Part shown: one piece after another, positions 14,735 to 22,178 of the stretch
Position numbering within the stretch: position 1 is the first letter of the stretch
Layout of the letters: the number at the start of each line of letters is the position of its first letter
Source of the DNA: an uncultured Atopobium sp.
Lineage (GTDB): Bacteria > Actinomycetota > Coriobacteriia > Coriobacteriales > Atopobiaceae
Reading direction: 5' to 3'
DNA length: 26,147 nt
Assembly: GCA_947252455.1 (NCBI GenBank)
Contig: CAMXVQ010000013.1
Span: 1 to 26,147 of the forward strand
The notes under the pieces: model-generated
Databases searched by the model: none
Told to the model about the DNA's origin: nothing
Seen by the model: the letters and a program-made list of their open reading frames with translations, nothing else
Translations under genes and position numbers: made by a program

Positions 14735-16363
14735 ATGGCACAGACACAATGCCCCTCTTACTTTATAACAACGCCTATTTACTATGTAAATGCAGCTCCG
14801 CACCTAGGAACTGCATATTGTACCATCCTTGCCGACGTGCAGGCGCGTTATCGTCGTATGATGGGTTATAACGTTAAGTTTTTAACTGGTATGGATGAGC
14901 ACGGTCAAAAAGTTGCCGAAGCTGCCGCAGCGCATAATCTTTCGCCGCAAGCATGGTGTGACAGTCAAGCTCCTTTGTTTACCAACTTGTGGAAAACGCT
15001 TGAAATTTCTTACGATGATTTTATTCGCACCACCGAGCCGCGCCAATACAAGGCGGTTCAGGAGTTGTGGAATCGCATGAAAGAAACGGGATATTTGTAT
15101 AAGGGCAGCTATGATGGCTGGTATTGCACGCCCGAGGAAACATATTTTACCGAAACTCAAGTAAGCAAAGCAGCCGAAGCACAACAAAGCGAAGGCGAAA
15201 ATCTGTGCCCTGATTGCGGACGTCCGCTACAGCGCGTAAAAGAAGAATCGTATTTCTTTAAACTTTCCGCATTTCAAGATAAGCTCCTTGCGTTATACGA
15301 CGAACATCCCGAATTTGTACAACCTGCGTTTCGCATGAACGAGGTTCGCTCCTTTGTTGCATCGGGTCTGCAAGATTTATCGGTAAGCAGAACGAGTTTT
15401 GATTGGGGTATTCCCGTTCCATTTGACGCTAAGCATGTTACCTATGTTTGGTTTGACGCGCTGTTGAATTATATGACATCTGTTCGTTATGGTCTTGATG
15501 ACGCTGCTTCAAAAGATGAGTTTGCGTTTCGTTGGCCAGCGCAGTGTCACGTTGTAGGTAAAGACATTATTCGTTTTCACTGTGTAATTTGGCCTGCAAT
15601 GCTCATGGCGCTGGGCGAGGCTTTGCCTCAAAGCGTTTTTGCACACGGATTTTTAACCGTGCGTAATCCTCAAACGGGAAATGCTGAAAAAATGTCTAAA
15701 TCTCGTGGCAATGCCATTGCTCCTGCAGAAGTTATTGATAAACTTGGCGTAGAAGGCTACCGCTATTACTTTATGACCGATGTAACTCATGGTGAAGACT
15801 CGGCAATTTCGTTTGAACGTATGGAGCAAGTCTATAATGCCGATTTGGCAAATAGCTGGGGTAATCTTGTTTCTCGTACCATTACTATGTGCGATAAATA
15901 TTTTGATGGAAAAACGCCTGTTGTTGATGATGCGTGGAAGCAACAGACGAGTCCGCTTCGCGACATTGCCCAACGTATGTTTGAGCCGTACCAAAAAAAT
16001 ATGGAGTCCATGAATTTTGCTGCTGCAAAAGACGTCGTTATGGAGCTTGTTCACGCAGCTAATCACTATATCGAGGACATGGCGCCTTGGAATGTTGCAA
16101 AAGATCCCGCACGCTCAGAAGAATTGCGTTTTATCCTGCTTAACCTGCTTGAATCAATTCGTATTGCAGCACATCTTTTGGCACCATTTATGCCCGAAAC
16201 TTCGCATGAAGTACTTATGCGCGAAGGCCTTGATCCCGAAGCCGAGCTTGTAGGTGGCACGATGATTGAGGGACTTTCACTTGATGTTATATGTGCATGG
16301 GGAGGTCTTGCAGGCGATCAGCCTGTTATAAAGGGTGCTGCCCTTTTCCCTCGCCTTGCATAA
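14735..16363 (+). CDS. metG: Methionyl-tRNA synthetase (MetG2 type)
   Basis: Charges tRNA-Met. The 542-aa product starts at the ATG 5 nt after AAGGAG (14724-14729); an upstream in-frame ATG at 14606 overlaps rsmI and adds non-homologous residues. Class I landmarks are TPIYYVNAAPHLGTAY (13-28), FLTGMDEHGQKV (49-60) and KMSKSRGN (319-326). C131, C158 and C161 lie in the connective domain and may hold a metal. The anticodon-binding helical domain follows (DLANSWGNLVSRT, MEPYQKN region). The HIGH signature reads HLGT (23-26), so its second His is a Thr. The C-terminal dimerisation domain of longer MetRS proteins is absent, giving a length near the minimal core. Confidence 0.95.
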   Translation: MAQTQCPSYFITTPIYYVNAAPHLGTAYCTILADVQARYRRMMGYNVKFLTGMDEHGQKVAEAAAAHNLSPQAWCDSQAPLFTNLWKTLEISYDDFIRTTEPRQYKAVQELWNRMKETGYLYKGSYDGWYCTPEETYFTETQVSKAAEAQQSEGENLCPDCGRPLQRVKEESYFFKLSAFQDKLLALYDEHPEFVQPAFRMNEVRSFVASGLQDLSVSRTSFDWGIPVPFDAKHVTYVWFDALLNYMTSVRYGLDDAASKDEFAFRWPAQCHVVGKDIIRFHCVIWPAMLMALGEALPQSVFAHGFLTVRNPQTGNAEKMSKSRGNAIAPAEVIDKLGVEGYRYYFMTDVTHGEDSAISFERMEQVYNADLANSWGNLVSRTITMCDKYFDGKTPVVDDAWKQQTSPLRDIAQRMFEPYQKNMESMNFAAAKDVVMELVHAANHYIEDMAPWNVAKDPARSEELRFILLNLLESIRIAAHLLAPFMPETSHEVLMREGLDPEAELVGGTMIEGLSLDVICAWGGLAGDQPVIKGAALFPRLA

Positions 16364-16549
16364 GATAAAGCGATGAGCGCATAACAGGTGCTCAATGGCA
16401 CTGATGCACATGATATTGCTTGATTGATGGCGTTAAGCGTTGATATTACCTTGTGTTAATATTTGGCTTTTGTCGATGTCTGCGCAACAGCCGCCACAGC
16501 ATACGCGCTTGGGTGAGTGTATACAGCAATCAACACTACGTAGAGGAGT
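16364..16549 (+). other. metG-rsmA spacer
   Basis: A 186-bp gap. TAATAT at 16457-16462 is a possible -10 without a good -35. AGAGGAG (16542-16548) lies immediately before the rsmA start. No terminator hairpin with a U-tract is visible. Confidence 0.3.
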
Positions 16550-17497
16550 ATGGTGTTTTCTAAACTGGCATCAAAACACGCTACCTTGGATGTTTTGTCT
16601 TCGTTTGGCCTTTATACAAAACATCGCCTTGGTCAAAACTTTTTGATAGAAGATAGTGTTATTGGGCACATTTTAGAGCTTGCACGTGTCCAAGCGGATG
16701 ACTATGTTATCGAAATAGGGCCAGGTATCGGCACGCTTTCATGTGCGCTTTTACCTCGTGTCAAAAGGCTTTGTGCAATTGAAGCCGATCGCGTATTGCC
16801 AGATGTGTTGGCTGAAACGCTTGGTGAATACGCCGATAAATTTGAGCTTATATCTGCTGACGCGCTCAAAGTTTCTGCTGACGAGATTCGCGCAAAACTT
16901 TTTTCTGCAGATTGTGATGGATACGCGCGCTCGGTAAAGCTGATAGCAAATTTGCCGTATCAAATTGCTGCTACTGCAGTTTTGCGCTACCTCGAAATGT
17001 TGCCCGAGCTCAATGAGCTTATTGTTATGGTGCAATCAGAAGTTGCGCAAAGAATGGCAGCGCAGCCGGCTCACAAGCTCTACGGTGCGTATTCAGCAAA
17101 GCTTGCACTGTATGCGGAGTGTGTTGGTGGTTTTAAGGTTGCGCCCTCAAACTTTTTTCCCTCTCCTCATGTTATGTCTGAAGTTATACATATACAACGA
17201 AGAGCTGCGGACAAGCAACTGTGCAAAGCTCACGAGAGGGCATATGTTGCGCGCGTTATCGACGCAGCTTTTTCTCAACGACGCAAGACGCTTCTTAATT
17301 GCTTATGTGCCTGTGGTTTTGATAAACAAGATGTTCTTAAGGCTTGCGATACTATACAAATTGATGTGCATGAACGTGGCGAAAAACTTACACCTGCTCA
17401 ATTTGTTGAGCTAGCTCGTGTGCTTGGGTCTGTATCTGCACAAACTCGTACGCTAACATGCAATTTTGACGAAAAGAAGCGTGATGAGCACATATAA
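16550..17497 (+). CDS. rsmA: 16S rRNA dimethyladenosine transferase RsmA (KsgA)
   Basis: Dimethylates A1518 and A1519 in 16S rRNA using SAM. The 315-aa product has LGQNFL (27-32), EIGPGIGTL (55-63), Glu78 in IEADR, Asp104 in SADAL, the catalytic NLPY (134-137) and FFPSPHVMSEVI in the expected places. The start is ambiguous: AGAGGAG ends only one base before this ATG, whereas the adjacent GTG codon at 16553 has better spacing, removing one residue. rsmA overlaps the next gene, tatD, an order common in Gram-positive bacteria (there usually tatD-rnmV-rsmA), which supports co-regulation. Confidence 0.95.
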   Translation: MVFSKLASKHATLDVLSSFGLYTKHRLGQNFLIEDSVIGHILELARVQADDYVIEIGPGIGTLSCALLPRVKRLCAIEADRVLPDVLAETLGEYADKFELISADALKVSADEIRAKLFSADCDGYARSVKLIANLPYQIAATAVLRYLEMLPELNELIVMVQSEVAQRMAAQPAHKLYGAYSAKLALYAECVGGFKVAPSNFFPSPHVMSEVIHIQRRAADKQLCKAHERAYVARVIDAAFSQRRKTLLNCLCACGFDKQDVLKACDTIQIDVHERGEKLTPAQFVELARVLGSVSAQTRTLTCNFDEKKRDEHI

Positions 17498-18587
17498 AAA
17501 CGCTGCTGACCTCTGCGATTTTTTACCAGACGATCTTATGCTTTTTCATAGCAAGCGTGGTAAAGCGGTTCCTTTACCACCGTCAGAAGTGCCTGTCGCC
17601 GACACACATGGACATCTGCATTGCTTGCATGAACTTACCAGTTCGGCAGCTCTTGCTCGCGCAGCATTAGCAGGCGTTGGTATGCTCGTTGATCCGATAG
17701 ACCCTGTTGAGGATATACCTTTTGGTATTTATAGTGCGTCTACGGTAGATGCGTGGCGTGCTCGTACCTTAGACGAAGCCCATGCGCTTCTTGAATATGC
17801 CAAGCAAAAAGGACTTGTGCTCCCGTATTTTTCACATGTGCATATACGCGGTTATGAGCAGCCGGCGCACAATCACCTGCTGGATTCGTTTAGGATTATT
17901 GCAGGCGTCCACCCTTATGGAGCGGCTCAATTTGACGCGTCTGCGCGCGAGCGGCTTATGCAGTTGCTTGATCTTTCTTATTGTGTGGGAATTGGCGAGA
18001 TCGGCTTAGATTTTGGCCCATATAATAAGGTTGACCCTAACGATCAAATTCGTGCACTTGAATTTCAGCTGCGTCTCGCGCATGAAAGAAACTTACCTGT
18101 TGAATTGCATATTCGCGATGCACAAGATGACAACACGGCAGCAGCACATGTACAAGCGGTGCAGTTGCTTAGTAGCATAGGCGTTCCGCCCCGAGGTTGT
18201 GTGTTACATTGCTTTACATCTACGCCGCAGGTCATGAAGCCATTTGTGGAAATGGGGTGCACCATAGCGTTTGGTGGCGTGTCAACATTTGCGTCTGCGC
18301 CGTATGTTCGCCAGGCTATGCAGGTATGTCCGTTAAACCAAATGGTTACCGAAACCGACGCTCCCTATATGGCGCCCGTACCTATGCGTGGTCATGCGTG
18401 CGAAATTGCACATGTTGTATTTACAGCAGCTTCACTTGTGGCAACAAAGTGTGCAGTGTCTTTTGATTCAAAAGAAGTAACATGTATTCCACCCAACGAG
18501 CCGCATGCGGTAAGCTCTATTTCGCAATCAGAAGTTTATGGTGCACTATGGAACAACGCATATGAACTTTTTATGAAAGAAATCTAA
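17484..18587 (+). CDS. tatD: TatD family metal-dependent hydrolase (enlarged)
   Basis: TatD proteins are TIM-barrel nucleases that bind two metals. Metal ligands are visible: DTHGHLH (40-46), GIGEIGLDFG with the bridging Glu, PVELHIRDA, VLHCFTS and TETDAPYMAP with the final Asp. At 367 aa it is about 100 residues longer than common TatD proteins. The excess is an N-terminal extension (1-38), an insert after the first strand (PFGIYSASTVDAWRAR and following) and a Cys/Ser-containing insert near the C-terminus. The usual D-x-H-x-H-x-D reads HLH in place of HLD. The ATG chosen overlaps rsmA by 14 bp; upstream TTG (17466) and GTG (17481) are alternatives. Confidence 0.88.
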   Translation: MSTYKNAADLCDFLPDDLMLFHSKRGKAVPLPPSEVPVADTHGHLHCLHELTSSAALARAALAGVGMLVDPIDPVEDIPFGIYSASTVDAWRARTLDEAHALLEYAKQKGLVLPYFSHVHIRGYEQPAHNHLLDSFRIIAGVHPYGAAQFDASARERLMQLLDLSYCVGIGEIGLDFGPYNKVDPNDQIRALEFQLRLAHERNLPVELHIRDAQDDNTAAAHVQAVQLLSSIGVPPRGCVLHCFTSTPQVMKPFVEMGCTIAFGGVSTFASAPYVRQAMQVCPLNQMVTETDAPYMAPVPMRGHACEIAHVVFTAASLVATKCAVSFDSKEVTCIPPNEPHAVSSISQSEVYGALWNNAYELFMKEI

Positions 18588-18617
18588 AATACTTTCGTTT
18601 TTGGGCTTTTGGACAAT

Positions 18618-18654
18618 AAATTATTACGTTTAGAGAATAGTTCGTAAATAATTT
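18618..18654. promoter_or_regulatory. AT-rich dyad between tatD and the DeoR gene
   Basis: AAATTATTACG (18618-18628) is matched by CGTAAATAATTT (18643-18654): 11 paired bases with one bulge and a 14-nt loop. It has no U-tract after it. It could be a weak terminator for tatD or a binding site for the downstream DeoR regulator. TATAAC at 18706-18711 is a possible -10 for that gene. Confidence 0.35.
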
Positions 18655-18734
18655 CTGAAAATCAGCTCCAATATGTTATGTATATGATAGTTAATTTTTC
18701 CTTGTTATAACACACGTCTTGTTAAGGGGGTTAC

Positions 18735-19487
18735 ATGTCCAAACGAGACAGTAAAATTTTAGAAATTTTAACTGAAAAAAAGCGCATTGATGTGACGACG
18801 CTTGCGCAACGGCTCAATGTTTCTAACGTGACCGCACGTAAAGATTTAGACGCCCTGCAAGATAAGGGTCTTGTTGTTCGCGAACATGGATATGCGCTCC
18901 TTGCAAACCCCAATGATGTTGCTGGACGCTTGGCATACCATTACGAAGAAAAGCGCAGTATTGCCGAGCGCGCTGCTGATTTTGTGTATGACGGATCTAC
19001 AATTATGATAGAAAACGGCAGTTGTTGTGCTTTGCTTGCGCGTATTATTGGTGAAACCAAAAAGAATGTGAGTATTATCACAAACAGTGCTTTTATCGCG
19101 TGGTATGTACGAGATCTTCCCGAAGTTCATGTTACGCTGTTGGGAGGTTCTGTTCAGCCTGATTGCCAACTGACCGTAGGCCCTTTGATGCGCCTTGGGG
19201 CGCAGCAATTTTCGGTAGAGTACCTCTTTATTGGTACAGATGGTTGGTCAGAAAAAAGCGGATTTACTAATTGTGATCAAATGAAGGCCGAAGCTGTTCG
19301 TGCGATGGCAGAAGCGGCAGGGGAGGTTATTGTAGTTACCGAGCCTGGAAAATTTTCGCACCACGGGCCAGTACCTATTCGGCTTGATTCGCGCATTACG
19401 TCGGTTGTGACGGGCAAAAGCATACCACAATCAGTGTGTGAATACCTTGAGGCGCATCATACGCATGTATATTTAGCTGATAAATAG
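18735..19487 (+). CDS. DeoR family transcriptional regulator
   Basis: DeoR regulators repress sugar or nucleoside genes until a phosphorylated sugar binds the C-terminal domain. The 250-aa protein has an N-terminal helix-turn-helix (VTTLAQRLNVSNVTARKDLD, 20-39). The C-terminal DeoRC sensor follows, with ENGSCCALLARII, ITNSAFIA, LLGGSV, FIGTDGWSEKSGFT and VVTEPGKF in family positions. AAGGGGG lies just before the ATG. No sugar transporter or kinase is adjacent. The closest partner is the convergent HAD phosphatase, a type of enzyme that acts on sugar phosphates, but convergence argues against a shared operon. Ligand unknown. Confidence 0.93.
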   Translation: MSKRDSKILEILTEKKRIDVTTLAQRLNVSNVTARKDLDALQDKGLVVREHGYALLANPNDVAGRLAYHYEEKRSIAERAADFVYDGSTIMIENGSCCALLARIIGETKKNVSIITNSAFIAWYVRDLPEVHVTLLGGSVQPDCQLTVGPLMRLGAQQFSVEYLFIGTDGWSEKSGFTNCDQMKAEAVRAMAEAAGEVIVVTEPGKFSHHGPVPIRLDSRITSVVTGKSIPQSVCEYLEAHHTHVYLADK

Positions 19488-19541
19488 GATATACAGCTAA
19501 AAAGGGCGTATGAACATATGCGCATCGTTTATACAGACGCT

Positions 19542-19565
19542 ATGCATACAACAGATGTTATGCAT
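19542..19565. terminator. Hairpin between the convergent DeoR and HAD genes
   Basis: ATGCATACAAC (19542-19552) pairs with GTTATGCAT (19557-19565) around a 4-nt loop with a 2-nt bulge, covering the stop codon of the - strand HAD gene. It may limit read-through between convergent genes, although no U-run follows. Confidence 0.35.
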
Positions 19566-20382
19566 TGAGAATAAACTTCTCTATGACCTCTGCTACGCCG
19601 CCTTCATTGTTATTGTCCTGGGTAACATAATCAGCTTGTGCTTTCATGGAATCATCAGCGTTTGCCATGCATACGCCTAAACCTGCGGCTTTGATCATTT
19701 CGGTATCGTTAGCGCTGTCACCAACGGCAATGGTTTCGCTCATGTCAATACCTAAGTGATGAGCCAAACGTTTAAGCGCAGCGCCTTTAGAAATGCCTTT
19801 TGGCGTAAATTCAATGTAGCAGTTTGAAGAAAATGTAACGCCTACGTCACGCGTAAGGTCGCGCATGCCATGAGCCAGTTGTTGCAGATACGCAAAATCA
19901 TTATTCATGTATAAGATCTTAACGATATGCGTGTTGCGTAAAAATTCCAGATCTGCCTCACGTGTTTCAATAGCAGGTATTCCAGTTAACGTAAAGATAT
20001 TTCTGTCGTCGTCGCGCCATTTTGTGGTATAAATCGAGGCGAGTGTATATACGTGAACGCCAACATTTCCTAGTTGAATACCGTGTTTCCATATTTTGTT
20101 GCAAAAATCCCACGGTGTTGGCGGCTGTAGGTCAATAATAGTGTTGTGCGCATTTTCGGTAATACACGCACCGTTACATGAAATTGCATATTCGTCTTTC
20201 ATGTCTTTGGCGCCAATTTCATCGAGAATGTATTGCATAATAGCAAAGCTTCTACCAGACGATGGTACGATGTAAACGCCTTTTGCGCGTGCCAGCTCAA
20301 TAGCGCGGCGTACGCGCGATGGTACATGGCGAGCGTCGTTGAGCAGTGTTTCATCTAAATCTACAGCAACAAGTTTATACAT
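19558..20382 (-). CDS. Cof-type HAD-IIB phosphatase
   Basis: The 274-aa product is a haloacid-dehalogenase hydrolase with a type IIB cap, the group that dephosphorylates sugar phosphates, flavin precursors and similar small molecules. Motif I is VDLDETLL (Asp8 nucleophile, Asp10); motif II Ser lies in PSSGR; Lys in KGISKGAALKRL is motif III; motif IV is GDSANDTEMI (Asp222, Asp226). AISCNGA and the PKGISKG segment are standard for Cof proteins. An upstream in-frame start at 20487 would add 35 residues lacking family similarity; the ATG at 20382, preceded by TGGGA, is preferred. TATACT reading leftward (20407-20402) may be its -10. Confidence 0.93.
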   Translation of the reverse strand: MYKLVAVDLDETLLNDARHVPSRVRRAIELARAKGVYIVPSSGRSFAIMQYILDEIGAKDMKDEYAISCNGACITENAHNTIIDLQPPTPWDFCNKIWKHGIQLGNVGVHVYTLASIYTTKWRDDDRNIFTLTGIPAIETREADLEFLRNTHIVKILYMNNDFAYLQQLAHGMRDLTRDVGVTFSSNCYIEFTPKGISKGAALKRLAHHLGIDMSETIAVGDSANDTEMIKAAGLGVCMANADDSMKAQADYVTQDNNNEGGVAEVIEKFILNA

Positions 20383-20562
20383 ATATTCCCATTCGTTTGA
20401 AAGTATAGGTGTTGAGCTTATGTAGCGTGACTTCATATGTATACAGTTTAGCGATGTTAATGCGTATTGTTGCTTACGTATTTTCAATGTGCTCGTAATT
20501 CACAGCTTTTATGGATTCAAAGCGTGCGTTTCATAGGGTGGATGGCCATACCAAACAAATGT

Positions 20563-20591
20563 TTGCATTTTGATTTATAACGTGCTATCAT
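20563..20591 (+). promoter_or_regulatory. Promoter of comF
   Basis: TTGCAT (20563-20568) and TATCAT (20586-20591) are separated by exactly 17 bp, and TGC directly before the -10 makes it an extended -10. Transcription would begin near 20598, about 30 nt before the ATG at 20630. Confidence 0.6.
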
Positions 20592-20629
20592 GAAATTGCT
20601 CATACGTGCTGTTCCAAAAAGGAATAGCA

Positions 20630-21574
20630 ATGGATACCTGTGGAAAAATTTATGAAGAGGCGCTGCGTCAGGCGCGTGCAGCTAAAGCCTTTGTATACAA
20701 CCCCTATGTTTCGTTTTGTACGTTTGAAGCTTATCAGCAGTGTGTGCACAACATATGTGCAAGCGATTTGTATGCACGCCAACGAGGTTCTTTTGCTAAG
20801 CGCGCACTGGGATTTTCGTTTGAAAAGCTGATGTGTCCTATACTTTGCGTTGCTTGTAATAAACGATGCAACAGTTTTATATGTAAATCATGCTTTCATC
20901 GCTTGTCGTGGATAGACCCTGTGTGGTCGTGTTCAAATTGCTCGGCTCCTGGTGGTTGGCTTACCTGTAGCGAATGTAGTGATCCATGGGGTTTTGCGTC
21001 ATGTCATGCGGTGTATGAGTTTTCATCATATACAAGAAAGCTTATTTTGCAATTTAAAGACCAACGAGATACGCGTTTATCTGCGTGCTTATCGGCCCTT
21101 TTGGCGTGTTTTTATCGTTTTATGTGCAGCGCGTTTTATCCAACCAACACGAGCGCAAGCGTTGTAAAATCCAAACTGATCTTTTCACAGCAAACATCGC
21201 AGAATATATGTCGTGCGCCACCACGCTTACCTCATAACGCCGTGTGTTTTATTCCTGCGACGCGCAAAGCATATCGTTATCGAGGCTTTGACCATATGGA
21301 GCTTGTTACGCAACTCTTTGCCTATGCTCTAGGAATTTCCTATTGCGATGTTTTACTAAGGCCATACGCATTGGATCAAAGACGTCTTTCAAAGCAACAA
21401 CGTGCTGATAACCTTACGGGAACTATCTCTGTACTGCAAGATATGAGCGATAAACGGGTGTTGGTATTAGACGATGTTATTACCACTGGTGCGAGTATGC
21501 GTGAGGCTGCAAGAGCGTTAAAACAAGCAAACGCTGTAGATGTATCAGCTCTTGCGTTTGCGCGCGTGTGGTAA
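20630..21574 (+). CDS. comF: ComF family phosphoribosyltransferase-like protein
   Basis: ComF/ComFC proteins combine an N-terminal zinc finger with a phosphoribosyltransferase domain and are needed for DNA uptake in competent bacteria. Paired cysteines are at 73/76, 85/88, 101/104 and 113/116. FSSYTRKLILQFKDQ (131-145) and FIPATRKAYRYRGFDHMELV follow, then RLSKQQRADNL. The PRPP-binding motif is VLVLDDVITTGAS (277-289). The start ATG is 6 nt after AAAGGA; a GTG at 20606 is less likely. The protein is longer than typical (314 aa) because about 68 residues precede the zinc finger and a Ser/Thr-rich insert splits the domain. The RNA candidate downstream fits the known comFC-raiA RNA neighbourhood. 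Confidence 0.92.
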   Translation: MDTCGKIYEEALRQARAAKAFVYNPYVSFCTFEAYQQCVHNICASDLYARQRGSFAKRALGFSFEKLMCPILCVACNKRCNSFICKSCFHRLSWIDPVWSCSNCSAPGGWLTCSECSDPWGFASCHAVYEFSSYTRKLILQFKDQRDTRLSACLSALLACFYRFMCSAFYPTNTSASVVKSKLIFSQQTSQNICRAPPRLPHNAVCFIPATRKAYRYRGFDHMELVTQLFAYALGISYCDVLLRPYALDQRRLSKQQRADNLTGTISVLQDMSDKRVLVLDDVITTGASMREAARALKQANAVDVSALAFARVW

Positions 21575-21825
21575 ACTGCATGCGTATGCTTAGCGGGATT
21601 AGGATTTTTACCTGGTATTAGTTAGGATTTTGCTGAGGCGAGGCTTCTAATCGTGCGTTTGTATAAGCTTGTGTACATGGATTGTGTATTTGCATGCGTG
21701 TGTGTGCATGCGTGCACTGTATGTACTGGTATCTTGTATTTATGACCTTACGTACAAATATTACACGTGTATTTATTCAACATATTCTATGGTGGACGTA
21801 TGTGCTTAAGCTGGTATACTTTAGG
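21575..21825 (+). other. Non-coding stretch after comF with alternating purine-pyrimidine tract
   Basis: No gene is supported here. 21691-21717 is 27 bp of uninterrupted purine-pyrimidine alternation with the 9-mer GCATGCGTG at 21692-21700 and 21706-21714. The right end carries the promoter of the RNA gene. No strong comF terminator was found. Confidence 0.5.
21793..21820 (+). promoter_or_regulatory. Extended -10 promoter of the structured RNA
   Basis: TATACT (21815-21820) is preceded by TGG, giving TGGTATACT, an extended -10. TGGACG at 21793-21798 is a weak -35 at 16 bp. The predicted start near 21827 coincides with the first base of the long closing stem of the RNA. Confidence 0.6.
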
Positions 21826-22103
21826 TAACTTATCTAGGTTTGTGGTTGCGGAAGCACAGAAGAGTTTGTGCTCGGTATGGTGCTTCTTAGTCCAAGGCAG
21901 ACGAGGTCAAAAGGATCCACGTAAATACAGGTGTACGCATGTGTGTGAGCATGGCTCGTCCTAGGGGTTAGTCATACCGTCTGTTGATTTCAAGGCATAC
22001 GGCCTTGCAGGCGAGAGAGTTTACAGTATGGATACCGCGGTATACCAGCGAAGACTCCAGTATGCGAGTGTGGGGTCAAATACCAGGTCAACTAGGTAAG
22101 TTA
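21826..22103 (+). ncRNA. Structured RNA of about 280 nt, probable raiA-motif RNA
   Basis: TAACTTATCTAGGTT (21826-21840) is almost perfectly complementary to AACTAGGTAAGTTA (22090-22103), so the ends of a ~280-nt transcript can close on each other. Inside are GAAGCAC/GTGCTTC (21851-21857 with 21880-21886), GACGAG/CTCGTC (21900-21905 with 21955-21960), CAAGGC/GCCTTG (21991-21996 with 22002-22007) and the palindrome ATACCGCGGTAT (22032-22043). No reading frame looks coding. A promoter is positioned at its start. It does not match RNase P, tmRNA, SRP or a T-box by eye. raiA-motif RNAs of Bacillota and Actinomycetota typically lie between comFC and raiA; this one follows comF, though no raiA gene is next. 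Class assignment is inference from position. Confidence 0.62.
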
Positions 22104-22178
22104 TGGCTGTTTGTAACTCAAAGTACACGTTTTTCGAGATGATATTTTGTCATACGGTATGTGTTAAAGGAGCGTTGT

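Noticed and set aside
21880..21900. SRP RNA resemblance (CCAAGGCAGA)
   Set aside because: The conserved GGAAG/AGCA tetraloop helix of SRP RNA is not present around it, so the shared word is probably chance.
21767..21964. 65-codon open frame over the RNA region
   Set aside because: It has no ribosome binding site, an unnatural composition, and it runs across the promoter and stems of the RNA.
22027..22048. T-box riboswitch resemblance (TGGATACCGCGG)
   Set aside because: The match to the T-box core is broken by an extra base, and no stem I specifier loop or terminator/antiterminator pair leads into the downstream gene; the palindrome and outer stem fit a stand-alone RNA better.
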